A DNA stretch of 64,000 nt from Ramlibacter tataouinensis (lineage in GTDB: Bacteria; Pseudomonadota; Gammaproteobacteria; Burkholderiales; Burkholderiaceae_C), in NCBI RefSeq assembly GCF_027941915.1, contig NZ_CP116009.1, positions 1,426,001 to 1,490,000 on the forward strand, written 5' to 3'. Shown here one piece after another: positions 1 to 8,654 of this stretch (position 1 is the first letter of the stretch; each line of letters opens with the position of its first letter). The translations under genes were made by a program, and so were the position numbers. The notes below the pieces were generated by a model. That model worked only from the letters and a program-made list of their open reading frames with translations, did no database searches and was not told where the DNA came from.

Positions 1-401
1 ACGACCTGTGCATCGGCTGCACCTACTGCGTGGTCGCCTGCCCCTACCAGGCGCGCTTCAAGACCCCGCTCGGACAGTTCGCCTACGGCGACCAGCCGAC
101 CGAGAACGAGGCCTTCCGCGAGGACGAGGCCCGGCGCGAGGTCGCCACCAAGTGCACCTTCTGCGTCGAACGCATCGACAGCGGCCTGGACAAGGGCCTG
201 AAGCCGGGCGTGCACCCCGAGGCCACGCCGGCCTGCGTCAACGCCTGCATCGCCGAGGCGCTGGCGTTCGGCGACATCGAGGATCCGGACAGCAACGTGT
301 CGCAGCTGCTGGCGCGCAACCAGCACTTCCGCATCAACGAGGAGGCGGGCACCGGCCCCGGCTTCTTCTACCTGTGGGACCGCAAGAGGGACGCGACATG
401 A
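1..401 (+). CDS. Fe-S electron-transfer subunit of a DMSO-reductase-family molybdoenzyme (5' truncated)
   Basis: The left window edge cuts this gene, so only the C-terminal ~132 residues are present and no start is visible (a GTG at 30 is internal). The visible part begins with the ferredoxin motif CIGCTYCVVACP, followed by KCTFC and by ACVNAC, the cysteine spacing of the four-cluster DmsB/NrfC family. Such subunits pass electrons between a molybdopterin catalytic subunit and a membrane anchor. The stop overlaps the start of the anchor gene (ATGA), so the two are translationally coupled. The catalytic subunit should lie upstream, outside the window. Beside a phenylacetate-CoA-ligase-type gene and 4-hydroxybenzoyl-CoA reductase, the best inferred role is PadC of phenylacetyl-CoA:acceptor oxidoreductase. 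A DMSO, polysulfide or other oxoanion reductase remains possible. Confidence 0.85.
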   Translation, partial: DLCIGCTYCVVACPYQARFKTPLGQFAYGDQPTENEAFREDEARREVATKCTFCVERIDSGLDKGLKPGVHPEATPACVNACIAEALAFGDIEDPDSNVSQLLARNQHFRINEEAGTGPGFFYLWDRKRDAT

Positions 402-1252
402 ACGCCAACCCCCTGCAGCGGCTGCAGACCTACTGGGACTGGCGCGCGGCCGGCAACTTCATCTGCGGCGGCGCCGGCGCCGGGCTGGCCGTGGTGACCA
501 CGGTGCACGCGATGGACACGCCCGGCGCGCGCTGGATCGTGGCCGCCGGGCTGGCGCTGGTCGGCCTGGGCCTGTTCTGCGTCTGGCTGGAGATCGGCCG
601 GCCACTCCGGGCGCTGAACGTGTTCCTCCACCTGCGCAGCTCCTGGATGTCGCGCGAGGCGGTCGCCGCGGTCGTGCTGTTCCTGCTGGGCAGCGGGCTG
701 GTGCTGGGCATGCCCTGGCGCGCCTGGCCGACCGGCATCGCGGCGCTGGTGTTCCTGTACTGCCAGGCGCGGATCCTGCGCGAGGCGCGCGCGATTCCGG
801 CCTGGCGCGCGCCGCTCACGCTGCCGCTGGTGATGCTCACCGGGCTGGCCGAGGGCATCGGCCTGTTCTGGCTGCTGGCCGCCTGGCTGCGCCCGGAAGC
901 CTTCCTCATGCTGCCGCTGGCCGGGATGCCGATCGCGCGCGGGGCCTTGTGGCTGGTGTGGCGGCGCCAGCTGGAACGCCGCGCCTCGCCGGTGGCGCTG
1001 CGCGCGCTCGACCGCAACGGCCGCTGGTTGCTGGGGGCCGGCACCGTCGCGCCGGTCACGCTGGCGGCGCTGGGCGCCAGCGGCTGGCTGGCCTCGCCAG
1101 TCGCGGCCGCGGCGCTGGCGCTGGCCGGCGCACTGGTCGCGGGCACCGGCGCCGCCTTCAAGTTCTGCCTCATCACCCGCGCCTCGCACCACCTGGGCTA
1201 TTCAATCCCGCGCATGCCGGTGCGCGGGGTGGTGCACACCGCCTCCCACTGA
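398..1252 (+). CDS. DmsC/NrfD-like membrane anchor subunit of the molybdoenzyme
   Basis: This 284-residue protein is almost entirely hydrophobic, with about eight predicted membrane helices; the first follows a short N-terminal segment (MNANPLQRLQTYWDW). Length and pattern fit the DmsC/PadD type of quinone-interacting anchor. The ATG lies inside the stop of the Fe-S subunit gene (ATGA overlap), which fixes the start. Anchors of this kind hold the molybdoenzyme at the cytoplasmic membrane and exchange electrons with the quinone pool. The gene is followed 32 nt later by a CoA ligase. Membership in an anchor family is clear from context and hydrophobicity; assignment to PadD specifically is inference. 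Confidence 0.75.
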   Translation: MNANPLQRLQTYWDWRAAGNFICGGAGAGLAVVTTVHAMDTPGARWIVAAGLALVGLGLFCVWLEIGRPLRALNVFLHLRSSWMSREAVAAVVLFLLGSGLVLGMPWRAWPTGIAALVFLYCQARILREARAIPAWRAPLTLPLVMLTGLAEGIGLFWLLAAWLRPEAFLMLPLAGMPIARGALWLVWRRQLERRASPVALRALDRNGRWLLGAGTVAPVTLAALGASGWLASPVAAAALALAGALVAGTGAAFKFCLITRASHHLGYSIPRMPVRGVVHTASH

Positions 1253-1284
1253 CGACAACGAGACAACCAGAGACCAACAACACC

Positions 1285-2619
1285 ATGGATGCCGCCAGTC
1301 CCACCGAAGCCGGCCGCGAGCAGCGCTTCCTGCACGCCGAACTGGAGACGATGCCGCGCGAGAAGATCGCGGCGCTGCAGTTGCGCCGCCTGCGCGACAC
1401 GCTGGAGAACGCGTACGCCCACGTGCCGCCGGTGCGCCGCAGGCTCGACGAAGCCGGCGTGCGCCCGTCGGACGTGCGCCGGCTGGAGGACGTGGCGCTG
1501 CTGCCCTTCACGAAGAAGACCGACCTGCGCGACAACTTCCCGTTCGGCCTGTTTGCGCGGCCGGTGGCGCAGCTGGCCCGCCTCCATGCCTCCTCCGGCA
1601 CCACCGGCAAGCCCACCGTGGTGGGCTACACCCGCCAGGACCTGGACCAGTGGGCCGACCTGATGGCGCGCTCGCTGTTCGCGGCCGGCGCCCGGCCCGG
1701 CGACATCGTGCACAACGCCTACGGCTACGGCCTGTTCACCGGCGGCCTCGGCGCCCACTACGGCGCCGAGCGGCTGGGCGCGGTGGTGGTGCCGGTGTCC
1801 GGCGGCGGCACCGAACGCCAGGTCGACCTGCTGCAGGACTTCGGCGCCCGCGTGCTGTGCTCGACTCCCTCGTACGCACTGGCCATCGCCGAGGCGGCCG
1901 AGCAGCAGGGCGTGGACCTGCGCCGCAGCCGGCTGCGCATCGGCCTGTTCGGCGCCGAGCCCTGGAGCGCGGCCATGCGGCGCGAGATCGAGGCGCGCAT
2001 CGGCCTGAAGGCCGTCGACGTCTACGGCCTGTCCGAGATCATGGGCCCCGGCGTGGCCTGCGAGTGCGAATGCCAGGACGGCCTGCACGGCTGGGAGGAC
2101 CACTTCCTGTTCGAGGTGATCGACCCCGACACCGGGGTGCCGGTGCCCGAGGGCCAGGCCGGCGAGCTGGTGATCACCACCCTGACTAAGCAGGCGCTGC
2201 CCATGCTGCGCTACCGCACCCGCGACATCACCCGCCTGACCACCGAGCGCTGCGCCTGCGGCCGCACCCATGCGCGCATCCTGCGCATCACCGGCCGCAA
2301 CGACGACATGCTGATCATCCGCGGCGTCAACGTCTATCCCTCGCAGATCGAGGCGGTGCTGGTCGGGCGCGCGATGCTGGCGCCGCACTACCAGCTGGTG
2401 GTCACCCGCGAGGGCATCCTGGACGAGGTGGCCATCGAGGTGGAGGCGCAACCGGGCGTGCCCGCCGACGACTACGCCCACCTGGGCCGCGACCTGGCCC
2501 ACCACGTCAAGGTGCACGTCGGCATCAGCACCCGCGTCAGCGTGCTCGAGCCCGGCCGCGTCGCCCGCTCGCAAGGCAAGGCCGTCCGAGTGCGCGACCT
2601 CAGGCCAAAGGAATCCTGA
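1285..2619 (+). CDS. Phenylacetate-CoA-ligase-type (PaaK/PadJ-like) aryl-CoA ligase
   Basis: A 444-residue adenylate-forming enzyme of the PaaK branch, which is shorter than ordinary acyl-CoA synthetases. The phosphate-binding loop SSGTTGKP is at residues 103-110, the YGLSE motif at 247-251, the hinge segment RNDDMLIIRG near 338, and the C-terminal catalytic lysine (SQGKAVRVR) at about 432. The reaction would be ATP + CoA + aromatic acid to aryl-CoA + AMP + PPi in the cytoplasm. Next to a PadCD-like pair, phenylacetate or 4-hydroxyphenylacetate is the likely substrate (PadJ role). Some relatives activate other aryl acids, such as hydroxybenzoates. The ATG at 1285 begins just after the anchor gene, and the stop is 1 nt before hcrC. 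Confidence 0.85.
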   Translation: MDAASPTEAGREQRFLHAELETMPREKIAALQLRRLRDTLENAYAHVPPVRRRLDEAGVRPSDVRRLEDVALLPFTKKTDLRDNFPFGLFARPVAQLARLHASSGTTGKPTVVGYTRQDLDQWADLMARSLFAAGARPGDIVHNAYGYGLFTGGLGAHYGAERLGAVVVPVSGGGTERQVDLLQDFGARVLCSTPSYALAIAEAAEQQGVDLRRSRLRIGLFGAEPWSAAMRREIEARIGLKAVDVYGLSEIMGPGVACECECQDGLHGWEDHFLFEVIDPDTGVPVPEGQAGELVITTLTKQALPMLRYRTRDITRLTTERCACGRTHARILRITGRNDDMLIIRGVNVYPSQIEAVLVGRAMLAPHYQLVVTREGILDEVAIEVEAQPGVPADDYAHLGRDLAHHVKVHVGISTRVSVLEPGRVARSQGKAVRVRDLRPKES

Positions 2620-2620
2620 A

Positions 2621-3091
2621 ATGCCACACGAAGTGCTCACGCTCGAAGTCAACGGCCGCAGTCAGCAGGTGGTGGCGCCAGGCAGCGCGCTGCTGCTGGA
2701 GGTGCTGCGCGACAAGCTGGGGCTGACCGGCACCAAGCAGGGCTGCGACGGCGGCGAATGCGGCGCCTGCACCGTGCTGGTGGATGGCGAGCCGCGGCTG
2801 GCCTGCATCACGCTGGCCCGCAGCGTCGCCGGGCGCCGGGTCGAGACCATCGAGGGGCTGCTGCGGTCGGGCCGCATGGGCCGGCTGCAGCAGGCTTTCC
2901 ACGAGAAGCTCGGCACCCAGTGCGGCTTCTGCACGCCCGGCATGGTGATGGCGGCCGAGGGCCTGCTGCGGCGCGAGCCCGATCCGACCGAGGCGCAGAT
3001 CCGCGAGGCGCTGGCCGGCAACCTGTGCCGCTGCACCGGCTACGTGAAGATCGTCGAATCGGTGCAGGCCGCCGCGGAGCCCCGGCCATGA
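2621..3091 (+). CDS. hcrC: 4-hydroxybenzoyl-CoA reductase, small [2Fe-2S] subunit
   Basis: A 156-residue two-cluster ferredoxin subunit of the xanthine-oxidase family. The plant-type cluster motif GCDGGECGACTV is near residues 41-52 with its fourth cysteine near 62. The second, helical-bundle cluster is formed by QCGFC (101/104) and NLCRCTGY (136/138). It relays electrons between the FAD subunit and the molybdenum subunit. Gene order C-A-B, tight overlaps and the very strong likeness of the large subunit to Thauera HcrA support 4-hydroxybenzoyl-CoA reductase over carbon monoxide or isoquinoline dehydrogenase. The stop overlaps the start of hcrA (ATGA). Confidence 0.9.
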   Translation: MPHEVLTLEVNGRSQQVVAPGSALLLEVLRDKLGLTGTKQGCDGGECGACTVLVDGEPRLACITLARSVAGRRVETIEGLLRSGRMGRLQQAFHEKLGTQCGFCTPGMVMAAEGLLRREPDPTEAQIREALAGNLCRCTGYVKIVESVQAAAEPRP

Positions 3092-5451
3092 AGCGCGACC
3101 CGCACGCGCCGCAGCGGCCGGTGGCGCCGCCCACCCATTCGGTGGGCGAGCGCACGCCGCTGGTCGACGGCATCGAGAAGGTGACCGGCCGCGCCCGCTA
3201 CACCGCCGACCTGCCGGTCGGCCCCACGCTGGTCGGCCTGATCGGCCGCAGCCCGGTCGCCCACGGCGTGATCCGCTCGATCGACGCCAGCCGCGCGCTG
3301 GCCCTGCCCGGCGTGCGCGCCGTCGTCACCGGCCAGGATTTCGCCGCGCCCTACGGCGTGATCCCGATCGCCCAGAACGAGTGGCCGCTGGCGCGCGACA
3401 AGGTGCGCTACCGCGGCGAGCCGCTGTTCGCCGTGGCTGCCGACGACGAGGCGGCGGCGCGCGCCGCGCTGGCCGCCGTGCAGGTGGAGATCGAGGCATT
3501 GCCGGCGTACTTCGACGCCGCCGCCGCGCGCGCCGACTCCGCCGTGCTGCTGCACGACAACAAGCCGGGCAACCTGGAGCGCCAGGTCGAGCAGCACTTC
3601 GGCGACGTCGAGGCCGGCTTCGCCGCCGCCGACCTGGTGCTGGAGCGCCGCTACGAATGCGCCGAGGTCGCGCACGGCCAGATCGAGCTGAACGCCAGCA
3701 TCGCGCAGTGGGAGCCCGAGCGCGAGCGCCTGACGATCCACTCGGTGACCCAGGTGCCCTACTACCTGCACCTGATGCTGGCCCAGACGCTGGGCCTGGA
3801 CAGCGCCCAGGTGCGGGTGGTCAAGCCCTTCGTCGGCGGCGGCTTCGGCCACCGCGTCGAGCCGCTCAACTTCGAGATGGTGGCGGGCGCGCTGGCCCGC
3901 GCCGCCGGTGGCACGGTGAAGCTGGAGCTCACGCGCGAGGAGGTGTTCCTCACCCACCGCGGCCGGCCGCACACCGAGGTGCGACTGAAGATCGGCCTCC
4001 AGCGCAGCGGCGAGATCACTGCGGTGGACTGCGAGGTGGTGCAGCGCGGCGGCGCCTACGGCGGCTACGGCCTGGTCACCATCCTGTATGCCGGCGCGCT
4101 GCTGCATGCCCTCTACAAGGTCGGGGCGGTGCGCTACCGCGGCTATCGCGTGTACACCAACCTGCCGCCGTGCGGCGCGATGCGCGGCCACGGCGCGGTC
4201 AACGTGCGCTTCGCCTTCGAGTCGCTGCTCGACGAGATGGGCCGGCAGCTCGGGCTCGACCCGTTCGCGCTGCGGCGCGCCAACCTGATCGAGGCGCCGT
4301 ACCGCACGCTCAACGACCTGCAGGTCAATTCCTACGGCCTGCCCGAGTGCCTGGACGCGGTGGAGCGCGCCTCCGGCTGGCACGAGCGCCGCGGCCGGCT
4401 GCCGCCCGGCCGCGGCCTGGGCATGGCCTGCTCGCACTACGTCAGCGGCTCGGCCAAGCCGGTGCACTGGAGCGGCGAACCGCACGCGGTGGTCAACCTC
4501 AAGCTCGACTTCGACGGCAGCATCACCATCCTGACCGGCGCCGCCGACATCGGCCAGGGCTCCAACACCCTGCTCACGCAGGTGGTGGCCGAGGTGCTGC
4601 TGCTGCCGATGTCGCGCATCCGGGTGGTGTCGGCCGACAGCCTGCTCACGCCCAAGGACAACGGCTCCTACTCGTCGCGGGTGTCGTTCATGGTCGGCAA
4701 CGCCGGCCTGCGCGCCGCCGAGGCGCTCAAGCGGGTGCTGGTCGAGGCCGCCGCCAGGCACCTGCAGGTGGCGCCCGAGCAGCTGGAATGGGGCGGCGAA
4801 TCGTGCTGGGTCGCCGGCACCGAACGCTCGCTCGACTGGGCCGGCTGCGTGCAGGCGGCGCTGGCCGACGCCGGCACCCTCACCGTCAAGGGCGCCTGGT
4901 CGACGCCGCCGGAAACCCAGGGCGGCAAGTTCCGCGGCGCCGCCGTCGGCTCCACGGCCGGCTTCAGCTACGCGGCGCAGGTGGTGGAGGTGCAGGTCGA
5001 CGAGGACACCGGCGCCGTGCGCGTCGAGCAGGTCTGGATCGCGCACGACTGCGGCCGCGCCCTCAACCCGCTGGCGGTCGAAGGCCAGGTGCAGGGGGCC
5101 GTCTGGATGGGCATGGGCCAGGCGCTGAGCGAGGAGACGCAGTACCACGCGGGGCTGCACCTGCGGCCCAACCTGCTCGACTACCGCATCCCGACCATCG
5201 CCGAGTCGCCGCCGATCGCCGTCACCCTGGTCGAGAGCCTGGACCCGCTCGGCCCGTTCGGCGCGAAGGAGGGCAGCGAGGGCGGCCTGCACGGCTTTCC
5301 GCCGGCGCTCACCGCCGCCATCGCGGACGCGCTGGGCCTGCGGCTGTCGGCCCTGCCGGTCACGCCCGATCGCCTGTTCGATGCGCTGCAGGCGCGGCGC
5401 CGCGGGCAGAAGCGCCAAGGCGCCAGGCGCACCCTGCCGGAGGCCTCCTGA
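3088..5451 (+). CDS. hcrA: 4-hydroxybenzoyl-CoA reductase, large molybdenum subunit
   Basis: 787 residues, the usual length for HcrA. It removes the phenolic hydroxyl of 4-hydroxybenzoyl-CoA by reduction, giving benzoyl-CoA, a key step in anaerobic aromatic degradation. Recognisable stretches include RTPLVDGIEKVTGRARYTAD near the N terminus, the molybdopterin loop FVGGGFGHR near 250, the segment TGAADIGQGSN near 490, the run LTPKDNGSYSSR, and the C-terminal FGAKEGSEGG with the conserved active-site glutamate near 728. From memory these segments align almost residue by residue with the Thauera aromatica enzyme. Start and stop overlap hcrC and hcrB (ATGA, and TGATG sharing one base), so the subunits are made in step. 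Confidence 0.93.
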   Translation: MKRDPHAPQRPVAPPTHSVGERTPLVDGIEKVTGRARYTADLPVGPTLVGLIGRSPVAHGVIRSIDASRALALPGVRAVVTGQDFAAPYGVIPIAQNEWPLARDKVRYRGEPLFAVAADDEAAARAALAAVQVEIEALPAYFDAAAARADSAVLLHDNKPGNLERQVEQHFGDVEAGFAAADLVLERRYECAEVAHGQIELNASIAQWEPERERLTIHSVTQVPYYLHLMLAQTLGLDSAQVRVVKPFVGGGFGHRVEPLNFEMVAGALARAAGGTVKLELTREEVFLTHRGRPHTEVRLKIGLQRSGEITAVDCEVVQRGGAYGGYGLVTILYAGALLHALYKVGAVRYRGYRVYTNLPPCGAMRGHGAVNVRFAFESLLDEMGRQLGLDPFALRRANLIEAPYRTLNDLQVNSYGLPECLDAVERASGWHERRGRLPPGRGLGMACSHYVSGSAKPVHWSGEPHAVVNLKLDFDGSITILTGAADIGQGSNTLLTQVVAEVLLLPMSRIRVVSADSLLTPKDNGSYSSRVSFMVGNAGLRAAEALKRVLVEAAARHLQVAPEQLEWGGESCWVAGTERSLDWAGCVQAALADAGTLTVKGAWSTPPETQGGKFRGAAVGSTAGFSYAAQVVEVQVDEDTGAVRVEQVWIAHDCGRALNPLAVEGQVQGAVWMGMGQALSEETQYHAGLHLRPNLLDYRIPTIAESPPIAVTLVESLDPLGPFGAKEGSEGGLHGFPPALTAAIADALGLRLSALPVTPDRLFDALQARRRGQKRQGARRTLPEAS

Positions 5452-6431
5452 TGCACGCCCTGCCCGAGTTCACCCTGCGCCGCCCGGCCAGCCTTGCCGA
5501 AGCCGCCGCCCTGCTGGCGGCCGAGCCCGCTGCGCGGCTGGTCGCCGGCGGCACCGACCTGCTGCCCAACCTGCGCCGTGGGCTGGAGCAGCCGCCGGTG
5601 CTGGTCGACCTGTCGGGGCTGCAGCAACTGGCAACGATCGAGGTTGGCCGCGACAGCGGCCTGCTGCTGGGCGCCGGCCTGACGCTGGCCGAACTGGGCC
5701 GCAACCGGACCCTCGCCGAGCGCTGGCCGGCGCTGGCCGAGGCGGCGCGGCAGGTCGCGGCCCCCGGCCACCGCACCGCCGCCACGCTGGGCGGCAACCT
5801 GTGCCAGGACACCCGCTGCGTCTTCTACAACCAGAGCGAGTGGTGGCGCGCCGCCAATGGCTACTGCCTCAAGCGCGGCGGCGACACCTGCCACGTCGCG
5901 CCGCAGGGCGATCGCTGCCACGCCGCTTTCGCCAGCGACCTGGCGCCGGTGCTGCTGGCGCTGGGCGCCGAGGTGGAACTGCACTCGGCCACCGGCTCGC
6001 GCTGGATCCCCCTGCCGGCGCTCTACCGCGACGACAGCGCGGCCCACCTGGCGCTGGCGCGCGGCGAATTGCTGACGCGGGTGCGCCTGCCGGCCGGCCG
6101 GCCCGGCCAGCGGTGCGGCTACCGCAAGGCGCGGGTGCGCTCGGCGGTCGATTTCCCGCTGGCTGCCGTGGCCGTCTCCTGCGTGCTCGAAGACGGCCGC
6201 CTGGCTTCGCTGGCGATCGGCTTGTCGGGAACCAACTCGTTCCCGGTGCTGCTGGCCGGCACCGGCACGCTGGCCGGCCGCCCGGTCGACGGCGACCTGC
6301 TGGCCGCGGTGGGCAAGCTGGTGCAGCAGCAAGCCAGCCCGATGCGCAGCACGGTGACACCGTCCCACTACCGGCGCCAGGTGGCGGCCGCGACCGCGCA
6401 GCGGCTGCTGCGCGAACTGGCCCTCGGCTGA
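5451..6431 (+). CDS. hcrB: 4-hydroxybenzoyl-CoA reductase, FAD subunit with extra [4Fe-4S] insert
   Basis: A 326-residue FAD-binding medium subunit of the xanthine-oxidase family. The FAD motifs VAGGTDLLPN (near residue 35) and TLGGNLCQ (near 113) are present. The insert that separates HcrB from other medium subunits is visible at about 118-157, with cysteines at 123, 139, 147 and 156. Their spacing agrees with the four ligands I recall for the additional [4Fe-4S] cluster in the Thauera enzyme, which lets electrons flow in the reductive direction. This insert is the best single proof that the complex is 4-hydroxybenzoyl-CoA reductase rather than an oxidising dehydrogenase. The ATG at 5451 shares one base with the stop of hcrA. 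Confidence 0.93.
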   Translation: MHALPEFTLRRPASLAEAAALLAAEPAARLVAGGTDLLPNLRRGLEQPPVLVDLSGLQQLATIEVGRDSGLLLGAGLTLAELGRNRTLAERWPALAEAARQVAAPGHRTAATLGGNLCQDTRCVFYNQSEWWRAANGYCLKRGGDTCHVAPQGDRCHAAFASDLAPVLLALGAEVELHSATGSRWIPLPALYRDDSAAHLALARGELLTRVRLPAGRPGQRCGYRKARVRSAVDFPLAAVAVSCVLEDGRLASLAIGLSGTNSFPVLLAGTGTLAGRPVDGDLLAAVGKLVQQQASPMRSTVTPSHYRRQVAAATAQRLLRELALG

Positions 6432-6482
6432 CGCAGGGCATCCGCCGCTTCGACCCTGGCCCGCACCATCGAGGAGACGCCG

Positions 6483-8654
6483 ATGTCCTGCCCCCGGTGC
6501 CAAGCCCCCGACGCTGACGAAGCGGGTGACGACTCGATCTGCTGCGCCGGTGCCCCGACGCAGTGGCAATGCGACCTCTGCGGCAAGGTCAGCGAAGGCT
6601 TCGCATTTCCCTACGGCGGCTGCCCGCTGTGCGGCGGCAAGCTGGTGCTGCGCCCGCCGGGGCACGACGCGCGTCCCGAGGGCGCCGCGCTGGAAGCCGT
6701 GCGCATGGCCTTCGAGATCGAACTGGGCGGGCGCGCCTTCTACCAGCAGGCGGCCGTGGAAGCCGGCGACCAGGCGATGCGGGCGCTGTTCGGCGGCCTG
6801 GCCGTGCTCGAGGGCGAGCACATGGAACTGCTCTCGCGCCGCTACCACGTCGAGCCGCCCGCACCGCAGCCGCCGTTCCCGGTGCAACGGGCCGCCCTGT
6901 TCGCCGAAGTCGAGCACCGTCCGCAGGACCCCGACAACCTGTTCCGCATCGCCATCGGGCTGGAAAAGCGCGCCGCCGCGTTCTTCGCCGCCCACGCGGC
7001 GCAGGCCGCGGCCGGCTCGACCGAGCAGCGCCTGTACCTGGAGCTCGGCGCCGAGGAGCGCGAGCACGTCGCGCTGCTCACCGCCGAACACGCGCGCTGG
7101 CGCACCGGCAAGGCCGGCCTGTCCGGCGGCCGGCCGTTCGGCGACCCCGTGCCTGCGGCCGCGCCGCAGGCTGGCGCGCCGTTCAACGCGGCCGCGCTGC
7201 TGCTGGCCGGGGGCAAGCCGGACCACGTCGCGCTGGTGTGCGGCGACCAGCAGCTGACCTATGGCGAGTTGCGCACGCGCGTGGCCCAGGCCGCGGCGGT
7301 CTGGCAGGCGCGCGGGCTGCGACCGCGCGACCGGGTCGCCATCAAGCTGCCCGACGGCATCGACTGGGTCGTGGCCTTCCTCGGCACCATCTGGGCCGGC
7401 GGCGTGGCGGTGGCGGTCAACCCGCAGATCCCGGCCCCCGAATGGCACTACATCCTCGACGAAGCCGGCTTCAACGTGATCCTGGCCGAGAGCGCGCAGG
7501 ACACGCCGGCGCCCTGGTGCGACCGGGTGATGCGGGTGGACGAGGGCCGGCGCGCCGTGGCGGCGGCCACGCCGGTGCCGCCGCACGCCGTCGGCGGCGA
7601 AGAGCCGGTGTTCTGGGTCCACTCCTCCGGCACCTCGGGCAAGCCCAAGGCGGTGGTCCATGCGCACCGCTTCGTGCACGAGATCGAGCGGGTCTCGCGC
7701 GAGCGGGTCGGCATCACCGCGGATGACCGCCTGTTCGCGACCTCGCGCCTGTTCTTCTCCTACCCGCAGACCAACAGCCTGTTCGCCGGCCTGAAGATCG
7801 GCGCCACCGTCATCCTCGATCCGCAGTGGCCGACGGCGGCCTCGGCGGTCGCCACCGCCGAGCGCACCCGGCCCACGGTGTTCCTGAGCGTGCCGTCGCT
7901 GTACCGCTCGATCCTGCACGCCGGCCTGGCGCCGCGGCTGGCCGCGGCCGGCGTCCGCTGCTGCGTCTCGGCCGGCGAAGCCCTGCCGGCCAGCCTGCGT
8001 GCCGCCTGGCGCCAGGCCTGCGGGCTGCCGATGCTGGACGGCTACGGCGCCTCGGAGACGCTGGTGCTGGTGCTGACCGCCGCCGACGGCGACGACGGCC
8101 TGCAGCCCTCGCCGGGGGTCGAGATCGAGCCGGCCGATCCGCAAGCCGCGGCGGCGGGCCTACCGACCCGGCTGCAGTTGCGCGTGTCGACGCTGGCGCT
8201 GGGCTACCTGGACCGGCCGCTGGCCCAGGCCGAGACCTTCCGCGACGGCGCCTTCTGCCCGGCCGACCTGTTCCTGCGCACCGCCGGCGGCGGCTGGCGC
8301 TTCGCCGGGCGCGAGGACTCGCTGGTCAAGATCAAGGGCCGCTGGGTCAACCTGGTGGAGCTGGAAGAGAAGCTGGCCGCCGGCGCCGCCGGCCTGCTGG
8401 AAGCCGGCGCGGTCTGCGTGCCGGACGCCGACGGCGTCGACAGCGTGGCGCTGTTCTACGTGGCGCGCGACGGCCAGGCCGAAGCCGTGGCCCAGGTGCT
8501 GCGCGAGCGGGCGGCGGCGCTGCCGCCGTACCAGCGGCCGAGCCTGCTGCTTGCGGTGCCGGCGCTGCCGCGCACGCCCACCGGCAAGCTGCTGCGCCGC
8601 CGGCTGGCCGAACTGCTGCCGCCACCGGCCGGGCGGCCGGAGCCCGGACCATGA
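6483..8654 (+). CDS. Fusion protein: rubredoxin-like zinc ribbon + rubrerythrin-like diiron domain + benzoate-CoA-ligase-like domain
   Basis: 723 residues in one uninterrupted frame. Residues 1-60 hold two CxxC pairs (WQCDLCGK and GGCPLCGG), a rubredoxin/zinc-ribbon pattern. Residues about 66-210 form a ferritin-like helical domain with a full rubrerythrin-type ligand set: E78 (or E80), E110-x-x-H113, E161 and E192-x-x-H195. From about 235 to the end there is an adenylate-forming ligase with SSGTSGKPK at 381-389, YGASET at 521-526, the hinge REDSLVKIKG, and the catalytic lysine in TPTGKLL at about 702. The ligase part looks like benzoate- or 4-hydroxybenzoate-CoA ligase (BadA/HbaA group). The ATG follows a GAGGAGACGCCG ribosome site 51 nt after hcrB. 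Each domain is certain; what the fusion achieves (peroxide or O2 removal beside an O2-sensitive pathway, or redox control of the ligase) is inference. Confidence 0.85.
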   Translation: MSCPRCQAPDADEAGDDSICCAGAPTQWQCDLCGKVSEGFAFPYGGCPLCGGKLVLRPPGHDARPEGAALEAVRMAFEIELGGRAFYQQAAVEAGDQAMRALFGGLAVLEGEHMELLSRRYHVEPPAPQPPFPVQRAALFAEVEHRPQDPDNLFRIAIGLEKRAAAFFAAHAAQAAAGSTEQRLYLELGAEEREHVALLTAEHARWRTGKAGLSGGRPFGDPVPAAAPQAGAPFNAAALLLAGGKPDHVALVCGDQQLTYGELRTRVAQAAAVWQARGLRPRDRVAIKLPDGIDWVVAFLGTIWAGGVAVAVNPQIPAPEWHYILDEAGFNVILAESAQDTPAPWCDRVMRVDEGRRAVAAATPVPPHAVGGEEPVFWVHSSGTSGKPKAVVHAHRFVHEIERVSRERVGITADDRLFATSRLFFSYPQTNSLFAGLKIGATVILDPQWPTAASAVATAERTRPTVFLSVPSLYRSILHAGLAPRLAAAGVRCCVSAGEALPASLRAAWRQACGLPMLDGYGASETLVLVLTAADGDDGLQPSPGVEIEPADPQAAAAGLPTRLQLRVSTLALGYLDRPLAQAETFRDGAFCPADLFLRTAGGGWRFAGREDSLVKIKGRWVNLVELEEKLAAGAAGLLEAGAVCVPDADGVDSVALFYVARDGQAEAVAQVLRERAAALPPYQRPSLLLAVPALPRTPTGKLLRRRLAELLPPPAGRPEPGP

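Noticed and set aside
3040-5418. A 792-codon minus-strand frame opposite hcrA
   Set aside because: Same antisense artefact; no domain and no ribosome site.
5181-8144. A 987-codon open frame on the minus strand opposite hcrAB and the fusion gene
   Set aside because: Its composition is the Gly/Arg/Gln/His-rich type seen opposite GC-rich genes, it has no recognisable domain, and the plus-strand frames are unmistakable enzymes.
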